Assembly (NCBI RefSeq): GCF_023035295.1
Contig: NZ_CP075083.1
Location: forward strand, 1 to 64,000
Reading direction: 5' to 3'
Origin: Borrelia coriaceae
GTDB taxonomy: Bacteria; Spirochaetota; Spirochaetia; Borreliales; Borreliaceae
Length of the DNA stretch: 64,000 bases
This document shows, in pieces, positions 8,732-17,892 of the stretch. Numbering within the stretch: position 1 is the first letter of the stretch; every line of letters begins with the position of its first letter. Under the pieces are notes generated by a model. The model was not told where the DNA came from. It was given only the letters and a program-made list of their open reading frames with translations, and did not search any database. The translations under genes and the position numbers were made by a program.

Positions 8732-9709
8732 TTATGAACTAGATTTATTTGCTTTTTTCACAACACTATTGAAACAGCTTATAGTATCAGCAGTCATACC
8801 ATTAAATCCAGGACTAACAAGCTCAGCATATAATTTTTTAGGGTCTCTAAAACGACTTCTTAACTCCCTTCTATACACATTATCATACTCCTCAATCTCT
8901 TTGAATAAACTACCTTTTCTAGTTTCATCTTGCACCTTATCAACAGCCCCAATAGCTGTATCCATAGATACAAACATGTTTAAAATATTAGCCAAAGCAC
9001 CTTTTTTAATATTAATATCATCAAAAGGAGCGGATGATAATGTATTATAAACTTGTTCATCATTATATTCGCTTTTTTGAGATGAAGGATTAGGAGAAGT
9101 TAATGCCTCTCTTAAGTAATATAGAGCCCTTTTCTCTTTAGGAGTTAAACCTATATCTTTAAATACTAAATTGGAGAAACCTGCAATTTTGGTAACATTT
9201 TCAAGATCATTTTTTGCACTAGCAATCGCATCAGTCAATACACTATGTGACTTCACAGGTCTATTAAATGCAACATTTAAAAAATGTTTATTAAAAACTT
9301 GACTGACATTTTTATGTAATCTACTTTTTTCAGGATCATATTTTATCTTATCAATAGCTACTTTAGCTTTCTCAAATTCATCTAAAAATTTTATAATACT
9401 CCCAGAAATCGTTGTAATTCCGTTCTCACCAAAGCTAAATAGCAAATTATCAAACTCATCACTGGTGTATCTATTGTAAATTGGTCCACCCGGAACAAAT
9501 TCAAAATGTTTAAAATCCACTAACATATCTTTTAAAAAAGATATAGCATTCTGCTCCTCAGGCGTTAAAGTAACCAAATCACTCATCTTTCCAGACATCA
9601 GACTAAGCCCACCTTTAGGATCTAAAGAATGAACTACACCATCCTTTTTTCCAAAACCACAACCAATGAATAATAAAAATAATAATATCTTAGGCTTATT
9701 TACACCCAT
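8732..9709 (-). CDS. BTA121-domain surface lipoprotein, two domains
   Basis: The protein has 325 residues. AAGGA lies seven bases before the ATG. The signal peptide MGVNKPKILLFLLFIGC ends at Cys17. Domain one (about 45-165) contains LTPEEQNAISFLKDML and YTSDEFDNLLFSFGENG. Domain two (about 185-315) contains LTPKEKRALYYLREAL and VYRRELRSRF. The repeated LTPxE opening of each domain is the clearest BTA121-type signature in the window. The gene is upstream of and in line with the 7626-8672 gene, with only 59 bases between them, so an operon is likely. Its first domain closely matches the decayed copy just upstream. Confidence 0.75.
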   Translation of the reverse strand: MGVNKPKILLFLLFIGCGFGKKDGVVHSLDPKGGLSLMSGKMSDLVTLTPEEQNAISFLKDMLVDFKHFEFVPGGPIYNRYTSDEFDNLLFSFGENGITTISGSIIKFLDEFEKAKVAIDKIKYDPEKSRLHKNVSQVFNKHFLNVAFNRPVKSHSVLTDAIASAKNDLENVTKIAGFSNLVFKDIGLTPKEKRALYYLREALTSPNPSSQKSEYNDEQVYNTLSSAPFDDINIKKGALANILNMFVSMDTAIGAVDKVQDETRKGSLFKEIEEYDNVYRRELRSRFRDPKKLYAELVSPGFNGMTADTISCFNSVVKKANKSSS

Positions 9710-9859
9710 ATTTTATCCTTCCCTTGTCTTTTTCAAAATTTTTTTAAATCAATAAATACCCCTCCCATAAAAATTTTTAACAACTCCTTATGCTCAAACT
9801 AAATTAAACATATCGTATATTTGAGCAACTAATTATGAACTTTTCTTATTTCCTTTAAA

Positions 9860-10413
9860 TACTTCTAGTTCCTGATCATTTCATTTAATAAGCTCAATAT
9901 ATGCCAACAAAGAGGATCATTGCATGCAACTTTTAATAGCCTTTATACGCACCTTGATGCAACCCTTAACCCTTTAAATGTAAATTGTGCTTAAGTTGTT
10001 TGTTCGTAAAATTGTTCAGTTATATCTCTTTACTACCAATAGCTTCATCAACTAAGATTATTGCCTTTAAAACAGTTAAAATATCTTTTCTAGCCACTTC
10101 CAATTCCATCTTTTGCAAAACCAGCTAACAAACTATTAAACTCATCACTGGTATAAGACTTAAAAAACTTTTGATGCATACCAAGCATAAAATGCTCAAA
10201 ATTCATTAACATATCTTTTAAATAATTTATAACTCTGTGATCTTCAGACTTTAAATTAACTTCACCTCTCTTTTCTTTAATCTCATATTTAATCTTTAAA
10301 TTCACACTTGCATAAACACCCGAGGAATAAGTTACATAACCATTTTTATTCAAACTACACCCACTTAACAACAAACTTAATAATAACTTAGACCTATTGA
10401 TCTTAACACTCAT
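9860..10413 (-). pseudogene. Decayed BTA121-domain lipoprotein
   Basis: The reading starts at the ATG at 10413 behind AGGA, giving MSVKINRSKLLLSLLLSGC with a lipobox at Cys19. It matches the first domain of its neighbour (YTSDEFNSLLAGFAKDGIG) and then stops at 10090. One base shift restores homologous sequence (KDILTVLKAIILVDEAIG), and further relics (LLAYIELIK) continue with stops to about 9860. It is a dead copy unless the 107-residue N-terminal half is used on its own, which would give a short one-half-domain lipoprotein. Confidence 0.75.
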
Positions 10414-10510
10414 TACATTCCTCATAACATTTAGTTTTATTTTAAGTTAAATTGAACCCAATGAAACTTAAATTTAATTTATTAATAACCACTACATAAA
10501 ATACCCTATT

Positions 10511-10557
10511 CACAAAAAATACAAGATATAACCCCTAAAGGAGTTATTATTTTTGTA
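10511..10557 (-). terminator. Rho-independent terminator after the 10558-11589 gene
   Basis: On minus, AATAACTCC-TTTA-GGGGTTAT forms a stem with one wobble pair. It is nested inside a longer AATACAA/TTGTATT pairing and is followed by ATTTTTTG. It lies directly after the stop codon. Confidence 0.75.
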
Positions 10558-11589
10558 TTAAGACTTATCACCGCTTGCTTTTTGTTTAATTTGAGTAAAT
10601 TTAACTGCAAACTCACGGCACAGATCGACAAATGCTTTACTAGTAAACTCATTACGAGTAAACTTAACAACCCCTGAAGAAGGTTCTATAAACAAATCTT
10701 TTGACCTGAAGATATAATCTACACTCTCCGAATTCAATTTCACTTGTAAGTTTTTTCTCTTAGCATCATCAGTTTTAATCGCCTCAATAGCTGCTTGAGC
10801 TTCAAAAAATTTATCAACAGTATCCACAAGCGGGCTTAAATCACCCTTAAGGCCAGTTAAACCACCAGGATAAGATAATAATAAGTCTAAAACAGCTCTA
10901 CGAAAAAAACCATAAACTCCATTCCTTATATCTAAAGATTTTAGCGCCAAGTAATTAGTGTCTAACATATATCTTAAGCAATCTATAGCCCTTTGCTCCT
11001 CTTTAGTAAAAAGATCAGAATTAAAGATTGTAATACTTTTGTTTACACAGTAATACAACTCCTCAAAACCGGATTTTACATCTGCAATATGATCATTAAA
11101 ATTATCATGTGCATCTTCAGGAACATCACATAGCATTTTTAATGATATCTTAGCATCTTTAAATAAATCCAATCCACTAAGCTTATCTCTTTCATAATCA
11201 TATTTTATTATAGGAATCAACTTGATAACTCTATCAATTGTTTCAAAAATCGTCGCTATATCCCCAGCAATTTTTTTAGTAAAAACTTTACCGAAACCAG
11301 TTAGCAAATTATAAAATTGATCGTAAGTATACATCTTAAGTTCTTCATTTGTCATAAATGAAACAGCTTTCAAATTAATTAATGCATCTTTTAAAGAACC
11401 TATAGCTTTTCTCTCTCTACTTGTTAAACCAAAACTGTTAAGCAATTTACTGATCGGATCATCTTGTTGGTCATGCGAATTACTACCAAATACATCCCGT
11501 GCACCAGTTGTAGATTCTTCAGATACATTACAACTAATCAGTATTGATGTTAATAGTATTAACATCAATTTAATACTACTTAATTTCAC
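10558..11589 (-). CDS. BTA121-domain surface lipoprotein, GTG start
   Basis: The protein has 343 residues from a GTG at 11589, chosen because GGAGAATATTT stands directly before it, as at many genes here. The frame is open 16 codons further up without a better site. The signal peptide VKLSSIKLMLILLTSILISC has its lipobox Cys at 20. Two helical domains follow, opening with LTSRERKAIGSLKDALIN and FTKEEQRAIDCLRYML. Cysteines in both domains (LKMLCDVPED, YYCVNKS, IDCLRYML, VDLCREF) are unusual for the family and could pair if exported. It is the most upstream gene of the BTA121-type cluster and faces the plus array across a 760-base spacer. Confidence 0.7.
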   Translation of the reverse strand: MKLSSIKLMLILLTSILISCNVSEESTTGARDVFGSNSHDQQDDPISKLLNSFGLTSRERKAIGSLKDALINLKAVSFMTNEELKMYTYDQFYNLLTGFGKVFTKKIAGDIATIFETIDRVIKLIPIIKYDYERDKLSGLDLFKDAKISLKMLCDVPEDAHDNFNDHIADVKSGFEELYYCVNKSITIFNSDLFTKEEQRAIDCLRYMLDTNYLALKSLDIRNGVYGFFRRAVLDLLLSYPGGLTGLKGDLSPLVDTVDKFFEAQAAIEAIKTDDAKRKNLQVKLNSESVDYIFRSKDLFIEPSSGVVKFTRNEFTSKAFVDLCREFAVKFTQIKQKASGDKS

Positions 11590-11893
11590 AAATATTCTCC
11601 ATTTTACACTCATACATGCTACTGAGTATAAATACATTATGTGTTATAAGTTATTATATAATAATGGGTTTAAAGTTCCAACTCTAAATTATCACATATT
11701 CTTGTTAATCTCTCCTAACTGCATCTAGCATGTAATTAAGCTTAAAAATTATTTATAAAAAAACTGAAAAGTTTAAAATTTTTTCTAAAAAAATTGAAAA
11801 TAAACCATTTCTGCACTAATAATTGATTACCAAATACTTTAATTTTTCAAAAGGAAGATTGTTTACTCACAATATTTTATACATTTTACAAAG

Positions 11894-11918
11894 CCTCTTC
11901 TGTGAAGAGGTTTTTTTT
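11894..11918 (+). terminator. Orphan Rho-independent terminator
   Basis: CCTCTTC-TGT-GAAGAGG followed by eight T is a textbook intrinsic terminator on plus. The nearest genes upstream are on minus, so whatever transcript it ends is not an annotated gene. It could belong to a small RNA or to a lost plus-strand gene. Confidence 0.85.
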
Positions 11919-12246
11919 AAAACCTAATGCACCAACTATTTCCTAAAGCACAAATAAATTGCTATTGCATTTAAATTTAACCAACTTGATCTGTATAAAA
12001 TAAATACGTAATTAATACACAAAACACCCAAGTTAATATTAGACTTAAAGCCCACTTCTTAAAACAAGCAACATAAATAAATTACAAAATAATATATAAG
12101 TAATATCAGATTTATGGGGTATAATTATTATCAAAGAGATACTATAACAATCAACACATATAAAGATATAGGAAAACAATTAAATGTTAAATTCTACTCA
12201 ATATCAACTATTTAATAGACATACTACAATTTTTCTATCTACCCTC

Positions 12247-12274
12247 TTGATATTTAAACTAAATCATTTATAAT
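12247..12274 (+). promoter_or_regulatory. Sigma-70 promoter of first PFam54 gene
   Basis: TTGATA (12247-12252), a 16-base gap and TATAAT (12269-12274) lie 75 bases before the TTG start. The same TTGATATTTAA context recurs ahead of most genes of this array. Confidence 0.8.
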
Positions 12275-12349
12275 TATCAAATAATACATAATATTATTTG
12301 ATAATAAATTAATTAATATTTGTTAAAGTTTACAAGCAAGGAGAATATT

Positions 12350-13180
12350 TTGAAAAAATATCTTTTTATACTATCTTTTATAATAATTGTTACTCTAACC
12401 TCTTGCAAATCAGACCTTAACGAAAAAAGACCTCAAACATTTAATGACGCAAATCAACAGGATTGGGAAAACTGGACACTATCAATCAATCAAGACGACA
12501 TACCATCACAAAAAAAATATAAAGCAGAAATAGAAAGAAAAGTAAAAAGAATGTTTATCAACGCTTTAAAAAAAGAGATTCAAAACATTATGGCTTCAAT
12601 AGAACGAGATCAAGAGAATATTCAAAAAAATGAACCTGCAGATCAATTTGGAATGAAAAATGGTGCATTTAAAATCATAATAGGCAATCCCAGCCAAAAA
12701 GCCTACAATGATCCTGAAAGTCAAAATAACAGAAGACAATTTTATTCATCTCTAAACTACAATAAGGAAAAAATCAGAAAACTTGGAACCATTCTTAATC
12801 AAATAACACTTGACCATGCAAACAGGAGACAATTACACATAGACATCACAAATGCAGGAAGAGTTTACTCTCAAGCTATATTTGAACTAGTAATCAATAA
12901 AATAAGAGAAGTTCAAGATAAATTAGATTCTCTGCAATTTAAAGAATTAAGAATGATCAAAATTCAACTTAACGCAATTGTAAAACTAAGATCATTGTGG
13001 CAAAACACTGCTGATAATATTATCAAGGACTACGATAATAATATAGAAATTAAAACTGATAGCCAAAAATTAATTAAACACATAAGAGAAAAATATGGGA
13101 ATATACTTCAAAAAGAAATTCCCAAAATTAGCCTACTAGCTAGTGAGATTAACAAGATCTTAAAAAAAATAAATCAGTAA
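12350..13180 (+). CDS. PFam54-family surface lipoprotein, TTG start
   Basis: The protein has 276 residues. The start is TTG at 12350, six bases behind AAGGAG; the frame is open for ten more codons that contain the ribosome site itself. The signal peptide LKKYLFILSFIIIVTLTSC ends at Cys19. Landmarks of the PFam54 (CspA/BBA64-type) fold follow: DQFGMKNGAFKII, then RRQFYSSLNYNKEKIRKLG, then VQDKLDSL and a terminal EINKILKKI helix. Lyme-group members of this family bind complement regulators or plasminogen, but binding cannot be read from this sequence. It has its own promoter and terminator. Confidence 0.88.
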   Translation: MKKYLFILSFIIIVTLTSCKSDLNEKRPQTFNDANQQDWENWTLSINQDDIPSQKKYKAEIERKVKRMFINALKKEIQNIMASIERDQENIQKNEPADQFGMKNGAFKIIIGNPSQKAYNDPESQNNRRQFYSSLNYNKEKIRKLGTILNQITLDHANRRQLHIDITNAGRVYSQAIFELVINKIREVQDKLDSLQFKELRMIKIQLNAIVKLRSLWQNTADNIIKDYDNNIEIKTDSQKLIKHIREKYGNILQKEIPKISLLASEINKILKKINQ

Positions 13181-13242
13181 TCATAAATTTATAATTAAAT
13201 ATTAAGTATCATAATTATTATGATAATAAATTTATAAACTAT

Positions 13243-13269
13243 AAAAAAAGAGACTATGTCTCTTTTTTA
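13243..13269. terminator. Two-way terminator after first PFam54 gene
   Basis: AAAAAAGAGAC-TAT-GTCTCTTTTTT is a perfect stem with A and T runs on both sides, 63 bases after the stop at 13180. Confidence 0.85.
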
Positions 13270-13403
13270 TTTATTACTTTATATTTTTAATATTTTTAAT
13301 AAAAAAAACATAATAATAATGGTATTACATAACTAAATGTTCTACTATTATAGATAATTAATATCGAGTAAAATATCGCTCAAATTTTAAGAAAAAGGAA
13401 AAT

Positions 13404-14189
13404 ATGCTAAAAAATTATTTCTTTATAACGTATTCTATAATCATTTCTACTCTAACCAATTGCAACGCAGATCTCGCATTATTTCCAAAAGGAGGAATAA
13501 AAAGTTTACGCAAATTCCTTGATAGCATAGAACCACAAGCAATCAAACAGTCCAAAGAAAATTTAATAAATAACTTACAAAATAAAGCTTATAATATCAA
13601 GCAGATATTAGATCTACATAACAATAATTCTTGGATCGAAGATAGTGACCAATTTGGACTTAAGGGACAAAATCGTGTTTTTGATATGATGAACAATCAT
13701 ACAAACAATCAAACAATAAGTGATGATATAAATAAACATGTTAGAAAGAAATTTTATTTGGCTTTAGAATATGATAAGACAAAAATTAGAAATTTCGCAA
13801 AAGTTCTTAACCAAATAGCAATAGCCGGAATGCATCAAAACAACATCCTGCTTACAAACATCCTAAACACAGCAATAACATATTCTATGCATTACTTTGA
13901 AATTGTATTTGCAACACTTATGAATAAAAAAGATCAACTTGAAGCTTTAAATCCTACTGCTCTACAATATCTAACAAACGAACTTAATAAACTTGAAAAT
14001 ATAAGATACTTTTGGCACCAAACTATAGATAATATTATCAATGATTACATTCAAGACAAAAATAATATTAAAACTGATAAAACCAAAATCATACCTCACA
14101 TCAAGCGTTACTATCAATTCAAACTTGTATCCCAAATCAATAAGATTCAAGACATAAGTAATAATATTATAAATATCTTAACTAACTAA
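13404..14189 (+). CDS. PFam54-family surface lipoprotein
   Basis: The protein has 261 residues. The ATG at 13404 follows AAAGGAAA. The signal peptide MLKNYFFITYSIIISTLTNC has its lipobox Cys at 20. The core has WIEDSDQFGLKGQNRVFDM, RKKFYLALEYDKTKIRNFA, KKDQLEAL, and closes with a short C-terminal helix (IQDISNNIINIL). The linker between lipid anchor and core is short and carries only a small Gly-Gly-Lys patch. The -10 sequence upstream is TATTATAGAT near 13347; no good -35 is evident, unlike its neighbours. No hairpin follows, so read-through into the next gene is possible. Confidence 0.88.
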   Translation: MLKNYFFITYSIIISTLTNCNADLALFPKGGIKSLRKFLDSIEPQAIKQSKENLINNLQNKAYNIKQILDLHNNNSWIEDSDQFGLKGQNRVFDMMNNHTNNQTISDDINKHVRKKFYLALEYDKTKIRNFAKVLNQIAIAGMHQNNILLTNILNTAITYSMHYFEIVFATLMNKKDQLEALNPTALQYLTNELNKLENIRYFWHQTIDNIINDYIQDKNNIKTDKTKIIPHIKRYYQFKLVSQINKIQDISNNIINILTN

Positions 14190-14246
14190 ACTAGCATTTA
14201 AGAATGCATAATATTAAAGCAAAACTTGACTATTTAATTTTTACTA

Positions 14247-14274
14247 TTGATATTCAAAATCAAATCAATATAAT
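14247..14274 (+). promoter_or_regulatory. Sigma-70 promoter ahead of the 14378 gene
   Basis: TTGATA (14247-14252), 16 bases, TATAAT (14269-14274). Spacing and flanks match the promoter at 12247. Confidence 0.8.
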
Positions 14275-14377
14275 AAAATATATAAACATAGTATCAATCA
14301 ACGACAAATCATTACCAATGATGTAGCATAATATTGGTCTATAATCCATTTGCCTTTAAAAAAACAAGGAGAATATT

Positions 14378-15109
14378 TTGAAAAATTATTTTTTTATCTC
14401 ATTAACTTTCATAAGCTTTATTTTAATCGCATGCAATCCAAATTCCAAACCAACTAACGACGAAGCTCCTCACGATTTAATAAACAATCTAATAAACAAA
14501 CATGATCACACTAATCTTATACTAAATACACACAACAATGATCAATGGGTCGAAGATAGCACTCAATTTGGAATGCAAGGAACAAATCAATTATTTGATG
14601 TCATTACTACTGATGATAACACAAAATACAAAGACAATAAATCTGCAAGAAGAGAAGTTTATTTAGCTTTTGAATATCACAAAGACGCCATTAAAGAGTT
14701 TGGAATCATTGCTAACAAATTAGCAGATGGAGCTTTAAAAGGTAGTGCTCAAGACATCCAAATTCTAAAAGATGTCATAAAAGAAATAAGACAATATGCC
14801 AAAAACTATTTTTTAACTGCATCAACACCGCTAATTAATAAAAAAGATGAACTGGCTTCTTTAAATCTTAGTGAGTTAAAAACTCTTACAAATCAATTTC
14901 AAATAATTGAACAAAATAAACAAATACTTAAAAATGGTTTGATTAAAATTAAAGAAGACTTCAATAAGGATCACAACAATATTAAAACTGGTAATATCTC
15001 AAATTTAATCAATTATCTAATTCACAATTATCTCGACACATTTGAAAATGCATCTAATACAATCAAAGATGCATGTAAAGAAATTAACTCAATTTTAAGT
15101 AAAATATAA
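14378..15109 (+). CDS. PFam54-family surface lipoprotein, TTG start
   Basis: The protein has 243 residues, among the shortest of the array. The TTG at 14378 follows AAGGAGAATATT. The signal peptide ends ISFILIAC (Cys19). The core has WVEDSTQFGMQGTNQLFDV, RREVYLAFEYHKDAIKEFG, KKDELASLNLSELKTL and a closing ACKEINSILSKI helix. The tether is only about 20 polar residues. Four stacked helices with the conserved R-x-x-Y-L-A-x-E-Y stretch support the assignment. A promoter and a terminator of its own frame the gene. Confidence 0.88.
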   Translation: MKNYFFISLTFISFILIACNPNSKPTNDEAPHDLINNLINKHDHTNLILNTHNNDQWVEDSTQFGMQGTNQLFDVITTDDNTKYKDNKSARREVYLAFEYHKDAIKEFGIIANKLADGALKGSAQDIQILKDVIKEIRQYAKNYFLTASTPLINKKDELASLNLSELKTLTNQFQIIEQNKQILKNGLIKIKEDFNKDHNNIKTGNISNLINYLIHNYLDTFENASNTIKDACKEINSILSKI

Positions 15110-15140
15110 ACATTACCTATATTATTACATTACCAATAAT

Positions 15141-15167
15141 GAAGGAAAAAAGGAGATTTTTTCCTTC
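15141..15167 (+). terminator. Hairpin terminator after the 14378-15109 gene
   Basis: An 11-bp perfect stem GAAGGAAAAAA/TTTTTTCCTTC with a five-base loop ends in a T-rich arm, 31 bases after the stop. Confidence 0.75.
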
Positions 15168-15316
15168 TTAACAATAATATTGTGTACTTAAATTATAAAT
15201 TAATCTATATTCTTTAATATAATTGAAACAATATCTAATTACTTAAACCTAAAACAATTATAGATATAATATCATATACAATAATATAAATATTATTATT
15301 TTTAACCAAAATTATC

Positions 15317-15345
15317 TTGATAATAAAGATCATTTTAAATATAAT
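15317..15345 (+). promoter_or_regulatory. Sigma-70 promoter ahead of the 15431 gene
   Basis: TTGATA (15317-15322), 17 bases, TATAAT (15340-15345). It starts 114 bases before the start codon. Confidence 0.8.
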
Positions 15346-15430
15346 ATCAATTAATAATTGAATATTAACTAATAATTTTTTAAAAATATTTTTAATAAAT
15401 TAGTTTAATTTTTATCACAAGGAGAATATT

Positions 15431-16261
15431 TTGAAACACAAAATTTTCATATTTTTTATTTTAACAAGTTTAATCCTACTCGCATGTTCACAAGGAACAA
15501 CTAAGACTGATGGTGATCAAGCAAAGCTCACCCAAGAAGAGGCCAGCAAACAATGCATAATAAACCATGTAAGCGAACAACTATCTCCAATAACAAAAAT
15601 AATGGAAATACATAATGATGCTACAAAGGCTGAAATGCCTAGTCTTCTGGAAGCAAACGGACTATTTGGTGTGACCAAGTATAAGAATAAAGCAGGTGCA
15701 GATACACTATACAATGCCAATGATGATGAGAGTAAAAAAAACAGAAAAGAAGTATACTTAGCACTTGAGTATAGCGAACGCCTAATTAATGATTTTGCTG
15801 TACTTGCTAACAGAATGGCAGCAGTAAACGATAATAGCATAAATACTGCTTTAACTACTATCGTGAATAAAATGAGCGAATATGCTAGAGCTTACTACAA
15901 ATCAACAGTATTAGAAAGAATCAGAAAATTAAACGAAGAAGATGCTAATAAACTTTCTGAACTTTCTCTTGACGATCTAAAAAAACTGAAAACTAATCTT
16001 GATACAATTGAAACATCACACCGAAATCTTCAGCATGCAGTAATGGCAATCAAACAAGATTACGATGATGACATAGAAGTTGGAACTGTACCAGCAGGAG
16101 GAGCAGGAGGAGCAGGAGGAGCAGCAGCTAGACATAGACTTAAAACTAATGCTACTGCTACTGAAACAGCAGATTACTTTGTAGGCAAAAAAGATCAATT
16201 TGAAAATGACCTTAATAATCTCATAAAAGCAGTTAACGAAGTTAATAAATTGCTCAAATAA
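15431..16261 (+). CDS. PFam54-family surface lipoprotein with Gly-Gly-Ala insert, TTG start
   Basis: The protein has 276 residues. The TTG at 15431 sits six bases behind AAGGAG. MKHKIFIFFILTSLILLAC gives a lipobox at Cys19. The core has RKEVYLALEYSERLINDFA and a long LSELSLDDLKKLKTNLDT helix, but the usual QFGM element is altered to LFGVTKYKN, the most divergent form in the array. Near residues 221-233 there is an inserted GGAGGAGGAAA loop between the penultimate and last helices, encoded by three exact 9-bp repeats (16094-16120). Such a repeat could change length by slippage without breaking the frame. Base composition there is locally much richer in G than its surroundings. Confidence 0.85.
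   Translation: MKHKIFIFFILTSLILLACSQGTTKTDGDQAKLTQEEASKQCIINHVSEQLSPITKIMEIHNDATKAEMPSLLEANGLFGVTKYKNKAGADTLYNANDDESKKNRKEVYLALEYSERLINDFAVLANRMAAVNDNSINTALTTIVNKMSEYARAYYKSTVLERIRKLNEEDANKLSELSLDDLKKLKTNLDTIETSHRNLQHAVMAIKQDYDDDIEVGTVPAGGAGGAGGAAARHRLKTNATATETADYFVGKKDQFENDLNNLIKAVNEVNKLLK
16094..16120 (+). repeat. Three perfect 9-bp coding repeats
   Basis: GCAGGAGGA occurs three times in tandem, followed by a partial GCAGCAGC. It encodes the Ala-Gly-Gly insert of the lipoprotein above and is the most G-rich patch of the window. Confidence 0.9.
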
Positions 16262-16305
16262 TCTTAAATAAAATAAAAATACAAAAGATATAAATACTTT
16301 ATATA

Positions 16306-16331
16306 AGGAGAAAAACATCTGTTTTTCTCCT
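16306..16331 (+). terminator. Rho-independent terminator after the 15431-16261 gene
   Basis: An 11-bp perfect stem AGGAGAAAAAC/GTTTTTCTCCT with a four-base loop is followed by ATTTTAT, 45 bases after the stop. Confidence 0.85.
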
Positions 16332-16534
16332 ATTTTATCTAAAAAAAAGGGAGCATACTACAATATTATTATGCCGCTCTATTCACCTTGTAACACCTTC
16401 AAGCACATATTAAACAAATAAATACATAACCTGATATAATAACAATAATAATACAAACAACAAAATATAAAAGCTTAAAATCAAAGCTAACTATCATATA
16501 CATATTGCATTATCCATTAGCTTGACAAACAATC

Positions 16535-16563
16535 TTGATATTAATATTTAATAAAGATATAAT
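16535..16563 (+). promoter_or_regulatory. Sigma-70 promoter ahead of the 16653 gene
   Basis: TTGATA (16535-16540), 17 bases, TATAAT (16558-16563). Confidence 0.8.
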
Positions 16564-16652
16564 TATTATTAATTAATATTGAGCATAAGTTATTAACTTA
16601 TAAAATAAAACAAATTATAAATTTGATTACTTTAAAGAATAAGGAGAATATT

Positions 16653-17717
16653 TTGAATCATAACTTTTCTTTCCTTATCTCTGTTATCTCTTTAATTACC
16701 ATTACCAATTGCAAAGTAGCCCCTAGCAATGATCAAAGATTAGACAAAACTTTAAGAGAAATAGAAAGCGAAAAACAAATAATCGTAGAAGCACAAATAG
16801 TCAAAACAAATGCAGAAGTTGAGGCAAAAATAAAAGAAATAGAAACACAAGCAGAAAAGGAAGCACAAAAAATTGCAGAAGCTGAAGCAACAATAGCCGA
16901 AGCAATAAGAGAAGAAAAACAAAAAATCAGTAACTCAACAGAAGTAGAAATCCAAATCACAAAAGAAGAATTACAAAAACCAAATGACAAAATAGTAGAA
17001 ACAAAAAAACAAATAATAGAAATGACACAAAATCTCAAACAATTAATAATCGCTAAATTAAAGCTTAAAGCTCAAGCTACAGAAACAATACTAAAAATAC
17101 ATACAGATTCCAATTGGCCAGAGCCTAACGATCATTTTGGAATGACATCTAAGTCAAACCCAAACAAAGATACAAGAATATTTGATGTAGTAAATAGAGA
17201 ATATAAACATAGTCACCAATTCAAAACATATCTTTTAAATGACGAACAATCCGCCAGTGACAGAAAAAAAATCTACTTAATTTTCAAATACAATAAAACC
17301 AAAATTCAAAAATATGGCGAAATTTTCAATCACTTAATACGAGCTAATTTAAATAACAATGCTAAGGACATAGTTAATGCAATAATTGACTATGCTGAAA
17401 TTTACTTTGAAAGTGCATTAAATAGATTAAATGCAAAACAAAACTACCTTAACTCTTTAACTTTAGAAACTCTAAACAAGCTTGATAAAGAATTTGATAA
17501 TCTTGAAGCTGAAAAGCAAATTTTTGAGAATTATTTAACAATGCTTTTTGATGATTACCACAACAATCAGCATAATATTAAATATGGCAATGACCAAGAC
17601 ATAATAAACTACATGCATAATAAAGAATACGAACAAAAATTTTACAATTCAATAAAAATAATGCTCAACACAAATGAAAAGATCAACAAATATTTAGATA
17701 CACAATACATTAATTAA
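16653..17717 (+). CDS. PFam54-family lipoprotein with long coiled-coil stalk, TTG start
   Basis: The protein has 354 residues. TTG at 16653 behind AAGGAGAATATT is preferred to the upstream TTG at 16623, which has no site. The signal peptide ends SLITITNC (Cys20). Residues about 30-130 are an uninterrupted E/K/A/I-rich heptad-type helix (for example ETQAEKEAQKIAEAEATIAE), predicted to hold the core away from the membrane as a coiled coil. The PFam54 core starts with WPEPNDHFGMTSK and has RKKIYLIFKYNKTKIQKYG. This and the next gene are the two coiled-coil-stalk members and are adjacent, suggesting one arose from the other. No terminator hairpin follows. Confidence 0.88.
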   Translation: MNHNFSFLISVISLITITNCKVAPSNDQRLDKTLREIESEKQIIVEAQIVKTNAEVEAKIKEIETQAEKEAQKIAEAEATIAEAIREEKQKISNSTEVEIQITKEELQKPNDKIVETKKQIIEMTQNLKQLIIAKLKLKAQATETILKIHTDSNWPEPNDHFGMTSKSNPNKDTRIFDVVNREYKHSHQFKTYLLNDEQSASDRKKIYLIFKYNKTKIQKYGEIFNHLIRANLNNNAKDIVNAIIDYAEIYFESALNRLNAKQNYLNSLTLETLNKLDKEFDNLEAEKQIFENYLTMLFDDYHNNQHNIKYGNDQDIINYMHNKEYEQKFYNSIKIMLNTNEKINKYLDTQYIN

Positions 17718-17793
17718 CATGATTTTAACATTTATATAGCAACTGCATTTAAACTCATTAAAACTCAATATCAAAATAGTTATATTATCAATC

Positions 17794-17822
17794 TTGATAT
17801 TCAAACCAAATAAATGTATAAT
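17794..17822 (+). promoter_or_regulatory. Sigma-70 promoter ahead of the 17893 gene
   Basis: TTGATA (17794-17799), 17 bases, TATAAT (17817-17822), preceded by CAATC as in its neighbours. Confidence 0.8.
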
Positions 17823-17892
17823 ATTTTTTAGTAACCAATATCAAAAAATAATAAATAATTGTGTGGTTTATTTTTAGAATAAGGAGAATATT

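Larger units (their letters stand above)
11590..12349. other. Divergent spacer between BTA121-type cluster and PFam54 array
   Basis: No gene with a good ribosome site is seen. The spacer holds a strong plus-strand terminator at 11894-11918 with no gene before it, and the promoter of the first array gene at 12247-12274. The remainder is AT-rich with A/T runs around 11750-11815. Confidence 0.6.
15110..15430. other. Spacer with terminator and promoter only
   Basis: It contains the hairpin at 15141-15167 and the promoter at 15317-15345. The rest is AT-rich with no open frame of note. Confidence 0.7.
16262..16652. other. Spacer with terminator and promoter only
   Basis: It holds the hairpin at 16306-16331 and the promoter at 16535-16563. 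A few T-rich tracts lie between; no other gene is seen. Confidence 0.7.
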
